Source: Streptomyces nojiriensis
Lineage (GTDB): Bacteria; Actinomycetota; Actinomycetes; Streptomycetales; Streptomycetaceae
Assembly: GCF_017639205.1 (NCBI RefSeq)
Contig: NZ_CP071139.1
Location: 992,001-1,056,000, forward strand
Direction: 5' to 3'
DNA: 64,000 bases
Shown here piece by piece: positions 1-7,550 of this stretch. A program made the position numbers and the translations under genes. The notes under the pieces were generated by a model, which was not told the origin of the DNA, made no database searches, and was given only the letters and a program-made list of their open reading frames with translations. Numbering within the stretch: the first letter of the stretch is position 1; each line of letters begins with the position of its first letter.

Positions 1-81
1 AACGGGCCTCACGAGCCCCACCTGTCACGCCGCTGGGGCGGGCGCACCGCGCCGGAGAGCGCCCCGCCCGCCCCCGGGTCG

Positions 82-1252
82 TCACCCGTGGTGCAGCAGG
101 CTCGTCACCAGCTCGCGCGGCAGCCCATGGGTGTCGTGGAGGTAGTGGAAGTCCTCCTGCGTCAGCGGGCCCCGGAACCGGGGGCGGTCCAGCACCTGCC
201 GCCCGCGGTCCAGGAGCCGGCGGAACCGGCGCTCCTCCTCGCGCAGGATCCGGCGTACCTCGCCCGGGTCCATGTCCTGCCGGAAGTGGTCCAGTGTGTG
301 CCGGACCAGTTCGTCCGGCAGGTCCTCGATGCCCCGAGAGGAGTCCTCCCGCCACAGCACGGTGAGCATCCGTCGCACCAGGCGTCGCAGCACGTAGCCC
401 TGCCCGGTGTTGGCCGGGCGCACGCCGTCGCCGAGTACCACGACGGCCGAGCGCAGGTGGTCGCAGACCACGCGCAGCGACCGTTCGTCCAGGGGCCACA
501 GGGCCGGTACGAGGTTGCGCCAGGGGTCGAAGACGTCGCACTCGAACACGGACGGCTTGCCCTGGAGCAGGGAGGCGAGCCGTTCCAGGCCGAGTCCGGT
601 GTCCACGTTGCGCTGGGGAAGGGGTACCAGGGAACCGTCGTCGAGTCGGCGGTGGGTCATCGTCACGTGGTTCCACACCTCCACCCAGCGGTCGTCGCGG
701 GTGGGCGTCGACTCGGGCGGTCCGTCGCCGTTCCACAGGAAGATCTCCGAGTCGGGGCCGCACGGTCCGACGGGCCCGTTGGACCACCAGTTGTCCTCCA
801 CGGTGAGTTCGACGGGGACTCCGAGCTTCTCCCACAGCTCCTGGGAAGCGGTGTCGGGCCCGGTCCGGTCGTCGCCGGCGTGGACGGTGGCGTACAGCCG
901 GCCGGGATCCACGCCCAGCCCCTCGGTGAGGAGCCCGTATCCCCAGTCGAGACTGAGCGGGCCGTCGTAGTCGCCCAACGACCAGGTGCCGAGCATCTCG
1001 AAGACCGTCAGGTGGGTGGCGTCGCCGACCTCCTCCAGGTCCGTGGTGCGCAGACAGCGCTGGACGTTGACCAGGCGCCTGCCCAGCGGGTGGGAGCGGC
1101 CCTCCAGGTACGGGGTGAGCGGGTGCATGCCGGAAGTGGTGAAGAGTACGGGGTCGCCGGGGGGGTGGCAGCAGCGTCGAGCCGACGATACGGCGGTGCT
1201 CGCGCTCTTCGAAGTATTCGACGAACGTTCTGGTCAGCTGCTCGGTGTTCAT
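82..1252 (-). pseudogene. Truncated alanyl-tRNA synthetase homologue, one-base frameshift
   Basis: Class II AlaRS catalytic and tRNA-recognition core only. Visible motifs are TTSGMHPL near the N-terminus, the motif 2 region FEMLGTWSLGDY, VDTGLGLERL, and GQGYVLRRLVRR. The protein ends just after the region matching the end of the AlaRS aminoacylation part, so the editing and C-Ala domains (AlaRS is about 880 residues) are absent. The start is the ATG at 1252, eight bases after AAGGAG. The first ~33 codons are in one frame and the rest in another; they join at a run of seven G at 1159-1165, where six would restore one frame of about 390 codons. Short AlaRS relatives are known to serve roles outside translation, but the substrate here cannot be read from sequence. 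It is either a recent pseudogene or carries a homopolymer sequencing error. Confidence 0.8.
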
Positions 1253-1379
1253 GGGGGTGACTCCTTCGCGTCGAGCGGGAGAGGCACCGGAGAACGGGAC
1301 CGTGCAGTCTCCGACCGGGGGCAAGGGCGCCACGGCACGACCGACGGACCGTTGTCCGGTCGCCGGGGAGAGGAGAAGG

Positions 1380-1448
1380 TCAGGCGGCGGCAACCGGCGA
1401 GCTGGTCGCTCGCGCGGTCGCGGTGGTGCTGGGGCCGGTGACGTTCAT
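1380..1448 (-). CDS. Putative Ala-rich leader peptide upstream of the AlaRS-like gene
   Basis: A 22-codon frame (ATG 1448, TGA 1380-1382) lies about 130 bases upstream of the AlaRS-like start on the same strand. Six of its codons are Ala, and the last four before the stop are Val-Ala-Ala-Ala. There is no ribosome binding site, but TATGGT lies seven bases upstream, where a -10 element for a leaderless transcript would be expected. Between the peptide and the AlaRS-like gene is a small dyad (CGGAC/GTCCG, around 1340-1355). A leader sensing charged tRNA-Ala is an inference; a chance ORF is possible. Confidence 0.4.
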   Translation of the reverse strand: MNVTGPSTTATARATSSPVAAA

Positions 1449-1455
1449 GCGGCCA

Positions 1456-1461
1456 ACCATA
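1456..1461 (-). promoter_or_regulatory. Candidate -10 box (TATGGT)
   Basis: TATGGT on the minus strand ends seven bases before the ATG at 1448, the spacing expected if transcription starts on that ATG. No convincing -35 hexamer was found. Confidence 0.35.
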
Positions 1462-1516
1462 GTGCGAGCCTGCCGCCGGTGCTCGGGTATTTCGCGCCGG
1501 CGGCAGGGGTGGGGGC

Positions 1517-1630
1517 GTTCTGGACGTACTCGGGTGCCCCGACAACCTGGGGGTCCCCGGACGGAGTCTGGGGGATGAGGTGCCGTGCCGGGCGGGCCGG
1601 GCCCGGCGAGATCCGGAAGAGACGGCCTAG
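1517..1630. mobile_element. Partial copy (right half) of the 160-bp inverted-repeat element
   Basis: Matches the right half of the elements at 33658 and 38525, including TGGACGTACTCGGGTGCCCC and the terminal GATCCGGAAGAGACGGC followed by CTAG. It carries about 35 bases of extra sequence inside and lacks the left terminal repeat. The IS701-type remnant begins directly after its terminal CTAG (1627-1630), as if that tetranucleotide had been its target. Confidence 0.65.
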
Positions 1631-1758
1631 TAGGGCTTGGTCAGGTTGGGGCTGGTGTGGGTATGCCGCGGTGGCAGGTGGGGCATGCGCCGGTCCATGT
1701 CGCGAGGAGGGTCTGTAGCTCGCGGACGATGCGGTAGAGGCTCAGGCCGGCGTGGTGT
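1631..1758 (-). mobile_element. IS701-type transposase 3' end remnant
   Basis: About 128 bases nearly identical to 3179-3307, which is the terminal repeat and the codons for the last ~40 residues of the transposase at 3189. It starts TAGGGCTTGGTC, an inverted match to the other IS end at 3850-3860. The rest of the element is missing. It is in the same orientation as the larger remnant, so the two form direct repeats around 1.76-3.18 kb. Confidence 0.75.
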
Positions 1759-1759
1759 C

Positions 1760-2077
1760 TCGATGCTCGATCACCCGACCTCAGCCGACGCTCTCGCGGA
1801 GATGGAGCGATGCGATCGCCCCGTGACCGTCGACGATCTCGTCGCGATCGCCTACGTGCTCAACACGACCCTCCGGTCAGCACACCACGAGGAACAGCTG
1901 CAGGGAGCGTACGCAGAGCTGAGTGAACTCGGCGACCTGGCAGTCCAAGAAGCAGATGCCCCGCCCGTGCAGCGTCTGCAGTGGCACATCCAGGACGGCG
2001 AGCAGGCGCTCAATCAGTCCGAGGTCGCGCCAGCGCTGACTGAGCATCGGCTCGACAACCTCCGAGAAGGCACCTGA
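1760..2077 (+). pseudogene. XRE-type regulator remnant, 5' end lost to the IS
   Basis: The frame reads from the IS border into a protein whose first part (MERCDRPVTVDDLVAIAYVL) resembles the end of the helix-turn-helix domain in Streptomyces XRE-family regulators, followed by a helical C-terminal region of about 70 residues. The recognition helix and the native start are gone; the IS end sits where they would be. Assignment to XRE rests on this short stretch only. Confidence 0.5.
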
Positions 2078-2174
2078 CAGAGGGGCCCGGTCAGCCGAAG
2101 TCACCTACTCATAGGCTATTTTGACTGGTCTTTTGCCTTAAACCGACTTTCATTACGAACTAGGGGAGAACGCC

Positions 2175-2624
2175 ATGGGCATCACCAGTACTGCACGTAG
2201 GACGCGGGCCGAGATCGCCGTATCCATCGCGGCCCTGGCCGCGGGCTCACTCATACTCACCGCCTGCAGCGGAAGCAGTGACAGCGCCGGCAAGCTCGAC
2301 GGCATCTACTACGTCAAGGACGTCAACGGCACGTCCGACCTCGGCCAGCTGGTCGTCAAGGGCAGCAATGTCTCGCATCATGAGTACAGCTGCGATGGTG
2401 TCTACGAGGAGCCGGACGTGACCAGCACCGGCGAGTTCAACAAGGATCAGTCCCAGATCATCTGGACGGTCGCCGGAGACGACACCCGCAACAGGCGGAC
2501 CGGCACCGAGCCCATCTCAACCAGCAGCACCTCGATCAGCGTCAGCGGTAGCGCGTACGTACGTGACAACTCCGATGCGGGCAAGGCTCTGCTGGACGCC
2601 TTTAAGGCCAAGTGCAAGAAGTAA
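2175..2624 (+). CDS. Small secreted lipoprotein of unknown function
   Basis: 149 residues. The ATG follows GGGGAG by six bases. A basic N-terminus and hydrophobic stretch lead into the lipobox LTAC (Cys about residue 31), then a Ser/Gly linker, so the mature protein is probably a membrane-anchored lipoprotein. The remainder is Thr/Ser-rich with two Cys (in YSCDG and KCKK) that could form a disulfide. No family recognised. A strong hairpin follows at 2657. It is the only apparently intact gene between the two IS701-type remnants. Confidence 0.75.
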   Translation: MGITSTARRTRAEIAVSIAALAAGSLILTACSGSSDSAGKLDGIYYVKDVNGTSDLGQLVVKGSNVSHHEYSCDGVYEEPDVTSTGEFNKDQSQIIWTVAGDDTRNRRTGTEPISTSSTSISVSGSAYVRDNSDAGKALLDAFKAKCKK

Positions 2625-2656
2625 CGTCGACGTCCCGCTCGGCCGGCCAAGCAGCG

Positions 2657-2691
2657 CAGAACCCCGTGGACATCGCGTACACGGGGTTCTG
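2657..2691. terminator. Hairpin terminator, 12-bp stem
   Basis: CAGAACCCCGTG and CACGGGGTTCTG pair perfectly around an 11-base loop, 33 bases after the lipoprotein stop and just before the end of the convergent gene at 2715. It could act on both strands. Confidence 0.75.
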
Positions 2692-2714
2692 TCCTTCCTC
2701 GTCTGGTCAAGCCT

Positions 2715-3092
2715 CTACGCCTGCTCCTGAAGCTGCTGCGCCCGGTACTCCTCGATGGTCTCCGGCGGCCGGCCGTACTTCGGGGCATGCTGCTCGACGA
2801 ATTCGAGCTCGGCCCACGCTGTTGGCCTCTGAATCCTCGACTGGGCCACCACGACGAACACCACAGCGCTGGCGCCGATGTTGGACAGACACCACCCCGT
2901 CAGCAGCACCACAGGCAGATCATCCTTGATCGCCATGGTGACCAAAACGCCCAAGCCTGTACCGTTGACCAGAATGCTCGACACGTACCCCTCGAACGTG
3001 CCGGCCAGACGCGCCAGGGTCCTCGGCTCGTTGCGATGCCGCAGGGAGCGCACCATCTCGCCGACGCACACCACGGTGGTCACAGCCGCCAC
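2715..3092 (-). pseudogene. Membrane protein, probably 5'-truncated by the IS
   Basis: 125 residues from a GTG at 3092. Two hydrophobic segments (around VSSILVNGTGLGVLVTMAI and ASAVVFVVVAQ) and a charged C-terminal tail. Upstream of the GTG the frame stays open with plausible codons back to the IS end at 3178, contains no start codon there, and meets a stop inside the IS. I infer that the native 5' end was lost when the IS701-type element inserted. Family not recognised. Confidence 0.5.
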
Positions 3093-3178
3093 GGTGCTCA
3101 GTGCCAGTTCACGGATTCCGGTGATCCGCCATCGCGCCGAGCGCCACCAGCCACGCGGGAACTCGCCGCGAAGCCTGG

Positions 3179-3860
3179 TAAGGCTTGGTCAGGTTGGGGC
3201 TGGTGTGGGTATGCCGCAGTGGCAGGTGGGGCATACGCCGGTCCATGTCGCGAGGAAGGTTTGTAGCTCGCGGACGATGCGGTAGAGGCTCAGGCCGGCG
3301 TGGTGTCTTGGGGGGGCTCTGGCCAGTCGTTGCAGGGTGCAGAAGGCGTGGGCGACGGAGCCGAGGGTGACGTGGTGGTGCCACCCGTTCCAGGTGCGGC
3401 CCTCGAAGTAGGCCAGGCCCAACGCCTGCTTCATCTCGCGGTAGTCGTGTTCGATGCGCCAGCGGATCTTGGCCAGGCGGACCAGTGTGGTCAGCGGGGT
3501 GTCGGCGGGTAGGTCGAAGAGCCAGAACTGGACGGGTTCGGCCTGGTCGGCCGGCCACTCGGCCAGGAGCCAGCACTCGGGAGGCTCCGGGCCGTCGACG
3601 GATTGGCGGACCTCGCGTCCGGCAGGACGAATCCGCAAGGTCACGAACCGCGAGTACATCCGCTTGAAGCCACTGCGGCCGGTGCCGGGCCGGGAGCCCT
3701 CACGCCACCGCACCGGCTTCGCCGCCTTCCGGCCCGCCCCGATGACCAGCCGTTTCACCGACTGTGGCTTATCCGGGTACTTCGCAACCGGCGGCCGTCC
3801 GGTCCCGGAGTACGTCTCGGTCACCGGCCTCGCTCGGCCGGGCTGGGCCGACAAGCCCTA
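3179..3860 (-). mobile_element. Internally deleted IS701-type element
   Basis: About 682 bases keeping both ends (TAAGGCTTGGTC on the left, GACAAGCCCTA on the right, imperfect inverted repeats) but with the 5' half of the transposase gene deleted. The right end abuts CTAG (3861-3864), which contains the stop codon of the RibD-like gene. The left flank does not repeat CTAG, so the original target duplication is lost or rearranged. Confidence 0.75.
3189..3854 (-). pseudogene. IS701-family transposase, C-terminal half
   Basis: 221 codons from a TTG at the element end. The sequence contains WLLAEWPA, the LPADTPL...LVRLAKIRWRIEHDYREMK block and TWNGWHHHVTLGSVAHAF, all typical of the C-terminal half of IS701-family DDE transposases (full length about 400 residues or more). 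The N-terminal half is missing because the element end is joined directly to the middle of the gene, so it should be inactive. Confidence 0.85.
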
Positions 3861-4475
3861 CTAGTGCTGGGGCAGGTGGGTCTTGGCATCCTCGTACGTC
3901 CCCTCGCCGGGTGCGGTGGCCACGGCGTAGAAGAGGTTCAGCACACCGGTCCGGAAGGTCTCGGCGGACACCAGCTCCAGCGGGATCGGCGGCGCGTCCT
4001 CCTCGAACAGGCGCATGCCGGTGCGCACGGCGATCGGGTGCAGCAGGAGGTTCAGTTCGTCCAGGAGCCCGGCGGCCACCAGCTGCCGCACGACGGAGAC
4101 CGAGCCGCTGATCCAGACGGGGGTGTCCGCGCCCGGCTCGTTCTTCAGCGCGGCGACCGCTGTGGCGAGGTCGCCGACGAGCAGCTCGGAGTTCCGCCAG
4201 GTGAAGTCGTACGGACCCTTCGACACCACGATCTTGCGGGCGTCACCGAGCACCTTGGCGAACGGGGCATCCTCTCCGCCGGCCGCTTCCCGCTCCGGCC
4301 AGGCGCCCGCGAAGCTGTCGTAGGTCCGGCGCCCGAGCAGCAGCGTGTCGGCCCGGCCGAGGGTCGCGTCGACGGCCGCCCCCATCTCCTCGTTGAAGTA
4401 GGGGAAGTGCCACTGGTCGGGCGCCTCGACGACACCGTCGAGCGAGATGAACAGCTGCGCCTTGATCTTCCTCAT
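3861..4475 (-). CDS. Dihydrofolate reductase-like (RibD C-terminal domain) protein
   Basis: 204 residues. Begins MRKIKAQLFISLDGVVEAP, continues through LLLGRRTYDSFAGAWP and the glycine turn WISGSVSVVRQL, the standard layout of small RibD-C/DHFR-like NAD(P)H oxidoreductases in actinobacteria. The ATG at 4475 follows GGAGG by five bases. Substrate unknown. Its TAG stop lies in CTAG, directly against the IS701-type remnant; the insertion spared the coding sequence. Confidence 0.85.
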   Translation of the reverse strand: MRKIKAQLFISLDGVVEAPDQWHFPYFNEEMGAAVDATLGRADTLLLGRRTYDSFAGAWPEREAAGGEDAPFAKVLGDARKIVVSKGPYDFTWRNSELLVGDLATAVAALKNEPGADTPVWISGSVSVVRQLVAAGLLDELNLLLHPIAVRTGMRLFEEDAPPIPLELVSAETFRTGVLNLFYAVATAPGEGTYEDAKTHLPQH

Positions 4476-4570
4476 ACCGGCCTCCGGGGGCTGCTGGTCG
4501 GTCCGTCCGCGTACGACCCCATCCAAGGGCACGCGGCAGCCGGACGCCGCGCGACGCCCCGGAGGGTCCG

Positions 4571-4600
4571 TGCGGGGACAGGCGGGGACAGGCGGAAACA
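4571..4600. repeat. 10-bp tandem repeat, about 3 units
   Basis: TGCGGGGACA GGCGGGGACA GGCGGAAACA, immediately upstream of the GNAT-DUF2716 gene. Similar short tandem repeats occur at other gene borders in this window. Confidence 0.6.
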
Positions 4601-4623
4601 GACCAGCCCTTAGGCTCCCGGTC

Positions 4624-5883
4624 ATGGACGTGGGTGAGCGCTGGGCGATGTACGACGGGCTGCGGGGGCAGGTCCCGCACTGGCATCCCGTCGGGGTGGT
4701 CGTCGAGGCCGAAGGACCGGTCGTACGCCGCCACTACGGGACGCACGGCACGGCCGAGCACACCCCCCTCGCCCCGGGGACGGACACCGCCGCACTGGTG
4801 CGCCGCCAGCAGGAGGCCTTCGCGGAGCGCGGTGAGCCGGTGGAGTGGAAGGTGTACGCGCACGACTCGCCGGACCTCGGCCCGGCGCTGACGGCGGCGG
4901 GGTTCACCCCGGGCTGGGAGCGTTCCGTACTGCTCGCCGCACCGCTGCCCGGCGAGCGGCCCGCCGCCACGGCAGAGCCCCGGTCGGGGGTGCACGACCT
5001 GTACCGGGTGAGGGACCAGGCCGAACGGACCTGGGAAGTCGCCGTGGCCTCCCCCGGCCCCCACGCGACGCCCTACGCCGAGATGATCGCCGACGGCGCC
5101 TCGGACGAGGGCGATGTCCTCATCGAGGTCCTGCTGGAGCACGGCCTCGCCGTCGCAGTCGCCTGGGCTTGCGCCGACGAGGGCCCCTTCGCCCTCGTCG
5201 GCGGCCTGACCGACGACGACGGGGACTTCGTCAAGGCCTGTACCGACCGTTGGCGCGTGCAGGGCCTGCTCGGGCAGCCCCTCCTCGCCGAGGCCGAGGG
5301 CCCGCTGCGCGAAAGCCTGCGGAAGGCCGGCTTCACCGAAGTCACCACCGTTCGCTCCTACCACTGGCGCCCACCGAGCACCCCCGAGAGCACCCGCCCC
5401 GCGCAGTTCCTCGACTGGCTCCACGACGACGGTCCGCTGTGGGACCGCTTCTACGCTGACTTCGACTTCAAGCCGAGCACCACCCACCGGCCCGCGATCA
5501 CCGAACCCGTTCCCTCCGCCGTATGGCACCTGCACGCCCACCACCGGCCGGTCCAGGACGTCCCCGGGCGGGTCGACGCGATCGTCCGGCACGGGCTGCT
5601 CGCCGCCACCGAGCCCGGGGAGTTCGTGTACTGGCTCGACTGGCAACACGACGGCTACCGCTACGACCCCCGGCGCACCGACGCCCCGGGACGGCCGCCC
5701 CGCCCCGGTCTGGGCACGTACCCCGACGGCGATTACCACCTCCACCTCACCGACGACCTGCGCCTGGGCACCTTCGGCCACCCCTGGGAACAGACGCTGA
5801 CCGTCTGGGGGCCCACCCTGCTGGCCGCCGTCGAGACGGAACTGACCGAGCTGCTCGGAGAACCGGTCAGGCGCCGCACCTGA
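4624..5883 (+). CDS. GNAT-like/DUF2716 fusion protein
   Basis: 419 residues from the ATG at 4624. The first ~250 residues have a GNAT-like arrangement (an acidic-aromatic first lobe, then a second lobe with ALVGGLTDDDGDF and LRESLRKAGFTEV). From about residue 265 the sequence WDRFYADFDFKPS, YWLDWQHDGYRYDP, YPDGDYHLHL and LGTFGHPWEQ is a full DUF2716 domain. The acetyl-CoA-binding loop is not clearly conserved, so acetyltransferase activity is uncertain. The stop is followed by a short palindrome at 5887. Confidence 0.75.
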   Translation: MDVGERWAMYDGLRGQVPHWHPVGVVVEAEGPVVRRHYGTHGTAEHTPLAPGTDTAALVRRQQEAFAERGEPVEWKVYAHDSPDLGPALTAAGFTPGWERSVLLAAPLPGERPAATAEPRSGVHDLYRVRDQAERTWEVAVASPGPHATPYAEMIADGASDEGDVLIEVLLEHGLAVAVAWACADEGPFALVGGLTDDDGDFVKACTDRWRVQGLLGQPLLAEAEGPLRESLRKAGFTEVTTVRSYHWRPPSTPESTRPAQFLDWLHDDGPLWDRFYADFDFKPSTTHRPAITEPVPSAVWHLHAHHRPVQDVPGRVDAIVRHGLLAATEPGEFVYWLDWQHDGYRYDPRRTDAPGRPPRPGLGTYPDGDYHLHLTDDLRLGTFGHPWEQTLTVWGPTLLAAVETELTELLGEPVRRRT

Positions 5884-5886
5884 CGC

Positions 5887-5902
5887 TGCGACACCTGTCG
5901 CA
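5887..5902. promoter_or_regulatory. Palindrome TGCGACA-cc-TGTCGCA
   Basis: Seven-base arms around two bases, between the GNAT-DUF2716 stop and the HPP gene. It could be an operator or a weak hairpin. Confidence 0.35.
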
Positions 5903-6010
5903 CGAAGGCGTTGTAGGCCGGTGACAGATCGGCGGTGCAGGGTGGCCGACGGGGCGACCCGTCCCGCTCGTTCCGCCGACCCGTGTACCCCCCTGCCAGG
6001 AGCCGCCCTC

Positions 6011-6577
6011 GTGAACGCTGACTCCGTGCTGCCCCGACGGCCCGCGCCCGGCTCCGAGGCGCCTCGCGCGGACGTACCGTCCCCGGGGCGGCGTGGGCGG
6101 CGGAACTCCGCCCGGCAGGGCGCGGCAGCGGCCCTCCACGGCGTCGGCGCGGTCACCGCCGTGCTGCTCGTGCTCGCGGCCATCGGGGCGATGATCGGCG
6201 AACCGGTGCTCATACCGTCCCTCGCCGCCAGTGCCGGAGTCCTGCACAGCACCCCGACCCTGCCCGTGGCCCAGCCCCGGAGCGTCGTCGTCGCGCACCT
6301 GCTGGGCGCCGGAGCCGGGTACGTGGTCCTGGCGCTGGCTCAGAGCAGCCCCTGGAGCGCGGCGCTGGCCGGGGGGTTGACGTTCGCCGCCACCGCCCTC
6401 GCCCGGACCCCGCACTCGCCCGCCTGCGCCACCGCGGTCGTCGTCGTGCTGCAGACCCCGGCGCCCGCGCGGTTCGTCCCCCTGCTGCTCGGCGCCACCG
6501 TGATCCTCGTCCTCGCCGGTTTCGCCGCGTCCCGTATACGCCCGGGAGCAGCCCGGTACCCCGTCCGCTGGTGGTGA
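6011..6577 (+). CDS. HPP-family integral membrane protein
   Basis: 188 residues from a GTG at 6011 preceded by AGGAG at eight bases. After a ~35-residue polar, Pro/Arg-rich N-terminus come about four membrane segments. PSLAASAGVL...LPVAQPRSVVVAHLLGA matches the HPP signature (Pro-rich loop with AQPR, then a His-containing helix start). HPP proteins are poorly characterised membrane proteins, and in other bacteria some are linked to nitrite transport. Only one HPP unit is present. Confidence 0.75.
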   Translation: MNADSVLPRRPAPGSEAPRADVPSPGRRGRRNSARQGAAAALHGVGAVTAVLLVLAAIGAMIGEPVLIPSLAASAGVLHSTPTLPVAQPRSVVVAHLLGAGAGYVVLALAQSSPWSAALAGGLTFAATALARTPHSPACATAVVVVLQTPAPARFVPLLLGATVILVLAGFAASRIRPGAARYPVRWW

Positions 6578-6623
6578 CCGGTGGCCGCGGCGCGCCCGGC
6601 AACTAGCGTTCACTTCCAGTGCA

Positions 6624-6747
6624 TTGCAACGAGCCGGCCGGCTGACGTTGCGTTAAGCTCGAAACCATTGCAATGAAATCTCGCTCTTGACCTGCAGAGA
6701 TAGGGATTTGACGCAACGATTCCGTTGCCAGCTCATCGAACGCAACG
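6624..6747. promoter_or_regulatory. Cluster of TTGCAA/TTGCGT boxes before the DUF4097 gene
   Basis: In 124 bases: TTGCAAC (6624), GTTGCGTT (6647), the perfect palindrome CATTGCAATG (6666-6675), ACGCAACG (6711), GTTGC (6724) and AACGCAACG (6739). The segment is also less GC-rich than its surroundings. This looks like a multi-site operator/promoter for the gene at 6814; the regulator is unknown. Confidence 0.55.
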
Positions 6748-6813
6748 TAGCTTTTCGTTCATCAGAAACCGCGGGGCGCACAGAGCGCAGCCGCTGATGA
6801 AGGAGAAGGCACC

Positions 6814-7485
6814 ATGCAGAAGTTCGCCACCACCGCCCCGATCGCCACCGTCCTGGACGTCCCCGCCGGGCTCATCCGGTTCATTGCCGCCGACCGGGCC
6901 GACACCACCGTCGAGATCCTCCCCGCCGACGCCTCCAAGGACCGCGACGTCAAGGCCGCCGCACAGACCACCGCCGCATACGCGGACGGAGTACTGCGGA
7001 TCGCGGCCGCACCCGCGAAGAACCGGATCCTCGACCACCCGGGATCCGTCGAGATCACCGTCCAGCTGCCCGCCGGCTCCCGCGTCGAGGCCAAGACCGC
7101 CGCCGCCGAGCTCCACACCACCGGACGCCTCGGCGACGTCACCTTCGAAAGCGCCCAGGGCACCGTCACGCTCGACGAGACCGCGAGCGCCCACCTCACC
7201 CTGATGGCCGGCGACATCACCGTCGGACGCCTCGGCGGCCCCGCCCGGATCACCACCCAGAAGGGCGACCTCCAGATCGCCGAGGCCCAGCGCGGCACCG
7301 TCGAACTCACCACCCAGGCAGGCGACATCACCATCGGCACCGCCCGCGGCGTCTCCGCCACCCTCGACGCCGGCACCGCCCACGGCCGCATCCACAACAC
7401 CCTCACCAACACCGACGGCGCCACCGCCGGCCTCAACATCCGCGCCACCACCTCCTACGGCGACATCACCGCCCGCAGCATCTGA
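6814..7485 (+). CDS. DUF4097-type beta-strand repeat protein
   Basis: 223 residues, with AAGGAG ahead of the ATG. Repeating short beta-strand units such as TLMAGDITVG, TQKGDLQIA, TQAGDITIG and TTSYGDITA give the right-handed beta-solenoid pattern of DUF4097 proteins. No signal peptide or membrane segment is visible, so it is probably cytoplasmic. Function unknown. It is followed within 70 bases by a serine hydrolase, probably in the same transcript from the box-rich promoter. Confidence 0.75.
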   Translation: MQKFATTAPIATVLDVPAGLIRFIAADRADTTVEILPADASKDRDVKAAAQTTAAYADGVLRIAAAPAKNRILDHPGSVEITVQLPAGSRVEAKTAAAELHTTGRLGDVTFESAQGTVTLDETASAHLTLMAGDITVGRLGGPARITTQKGDLQIAEAQRGTVELTTQAGDITIGTARGVSATLDAGTAHGRIHNTLTNTDGATAGLNIRATTSYGDITARSI

Positions 7486-7550
7486 AGGAACACATGCGCC
7501 AGCCGTCCGCTCAACCGACGTTCGTCACAGCCGAGAAGGAGCACAGCACC

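Noticed and set aside
1253..1380. T-box riboswitch before the AlaRS-like gene
   Set aside because: No T-box consensus or terminator/antiterminator pair could be read; only a short dyad is present.
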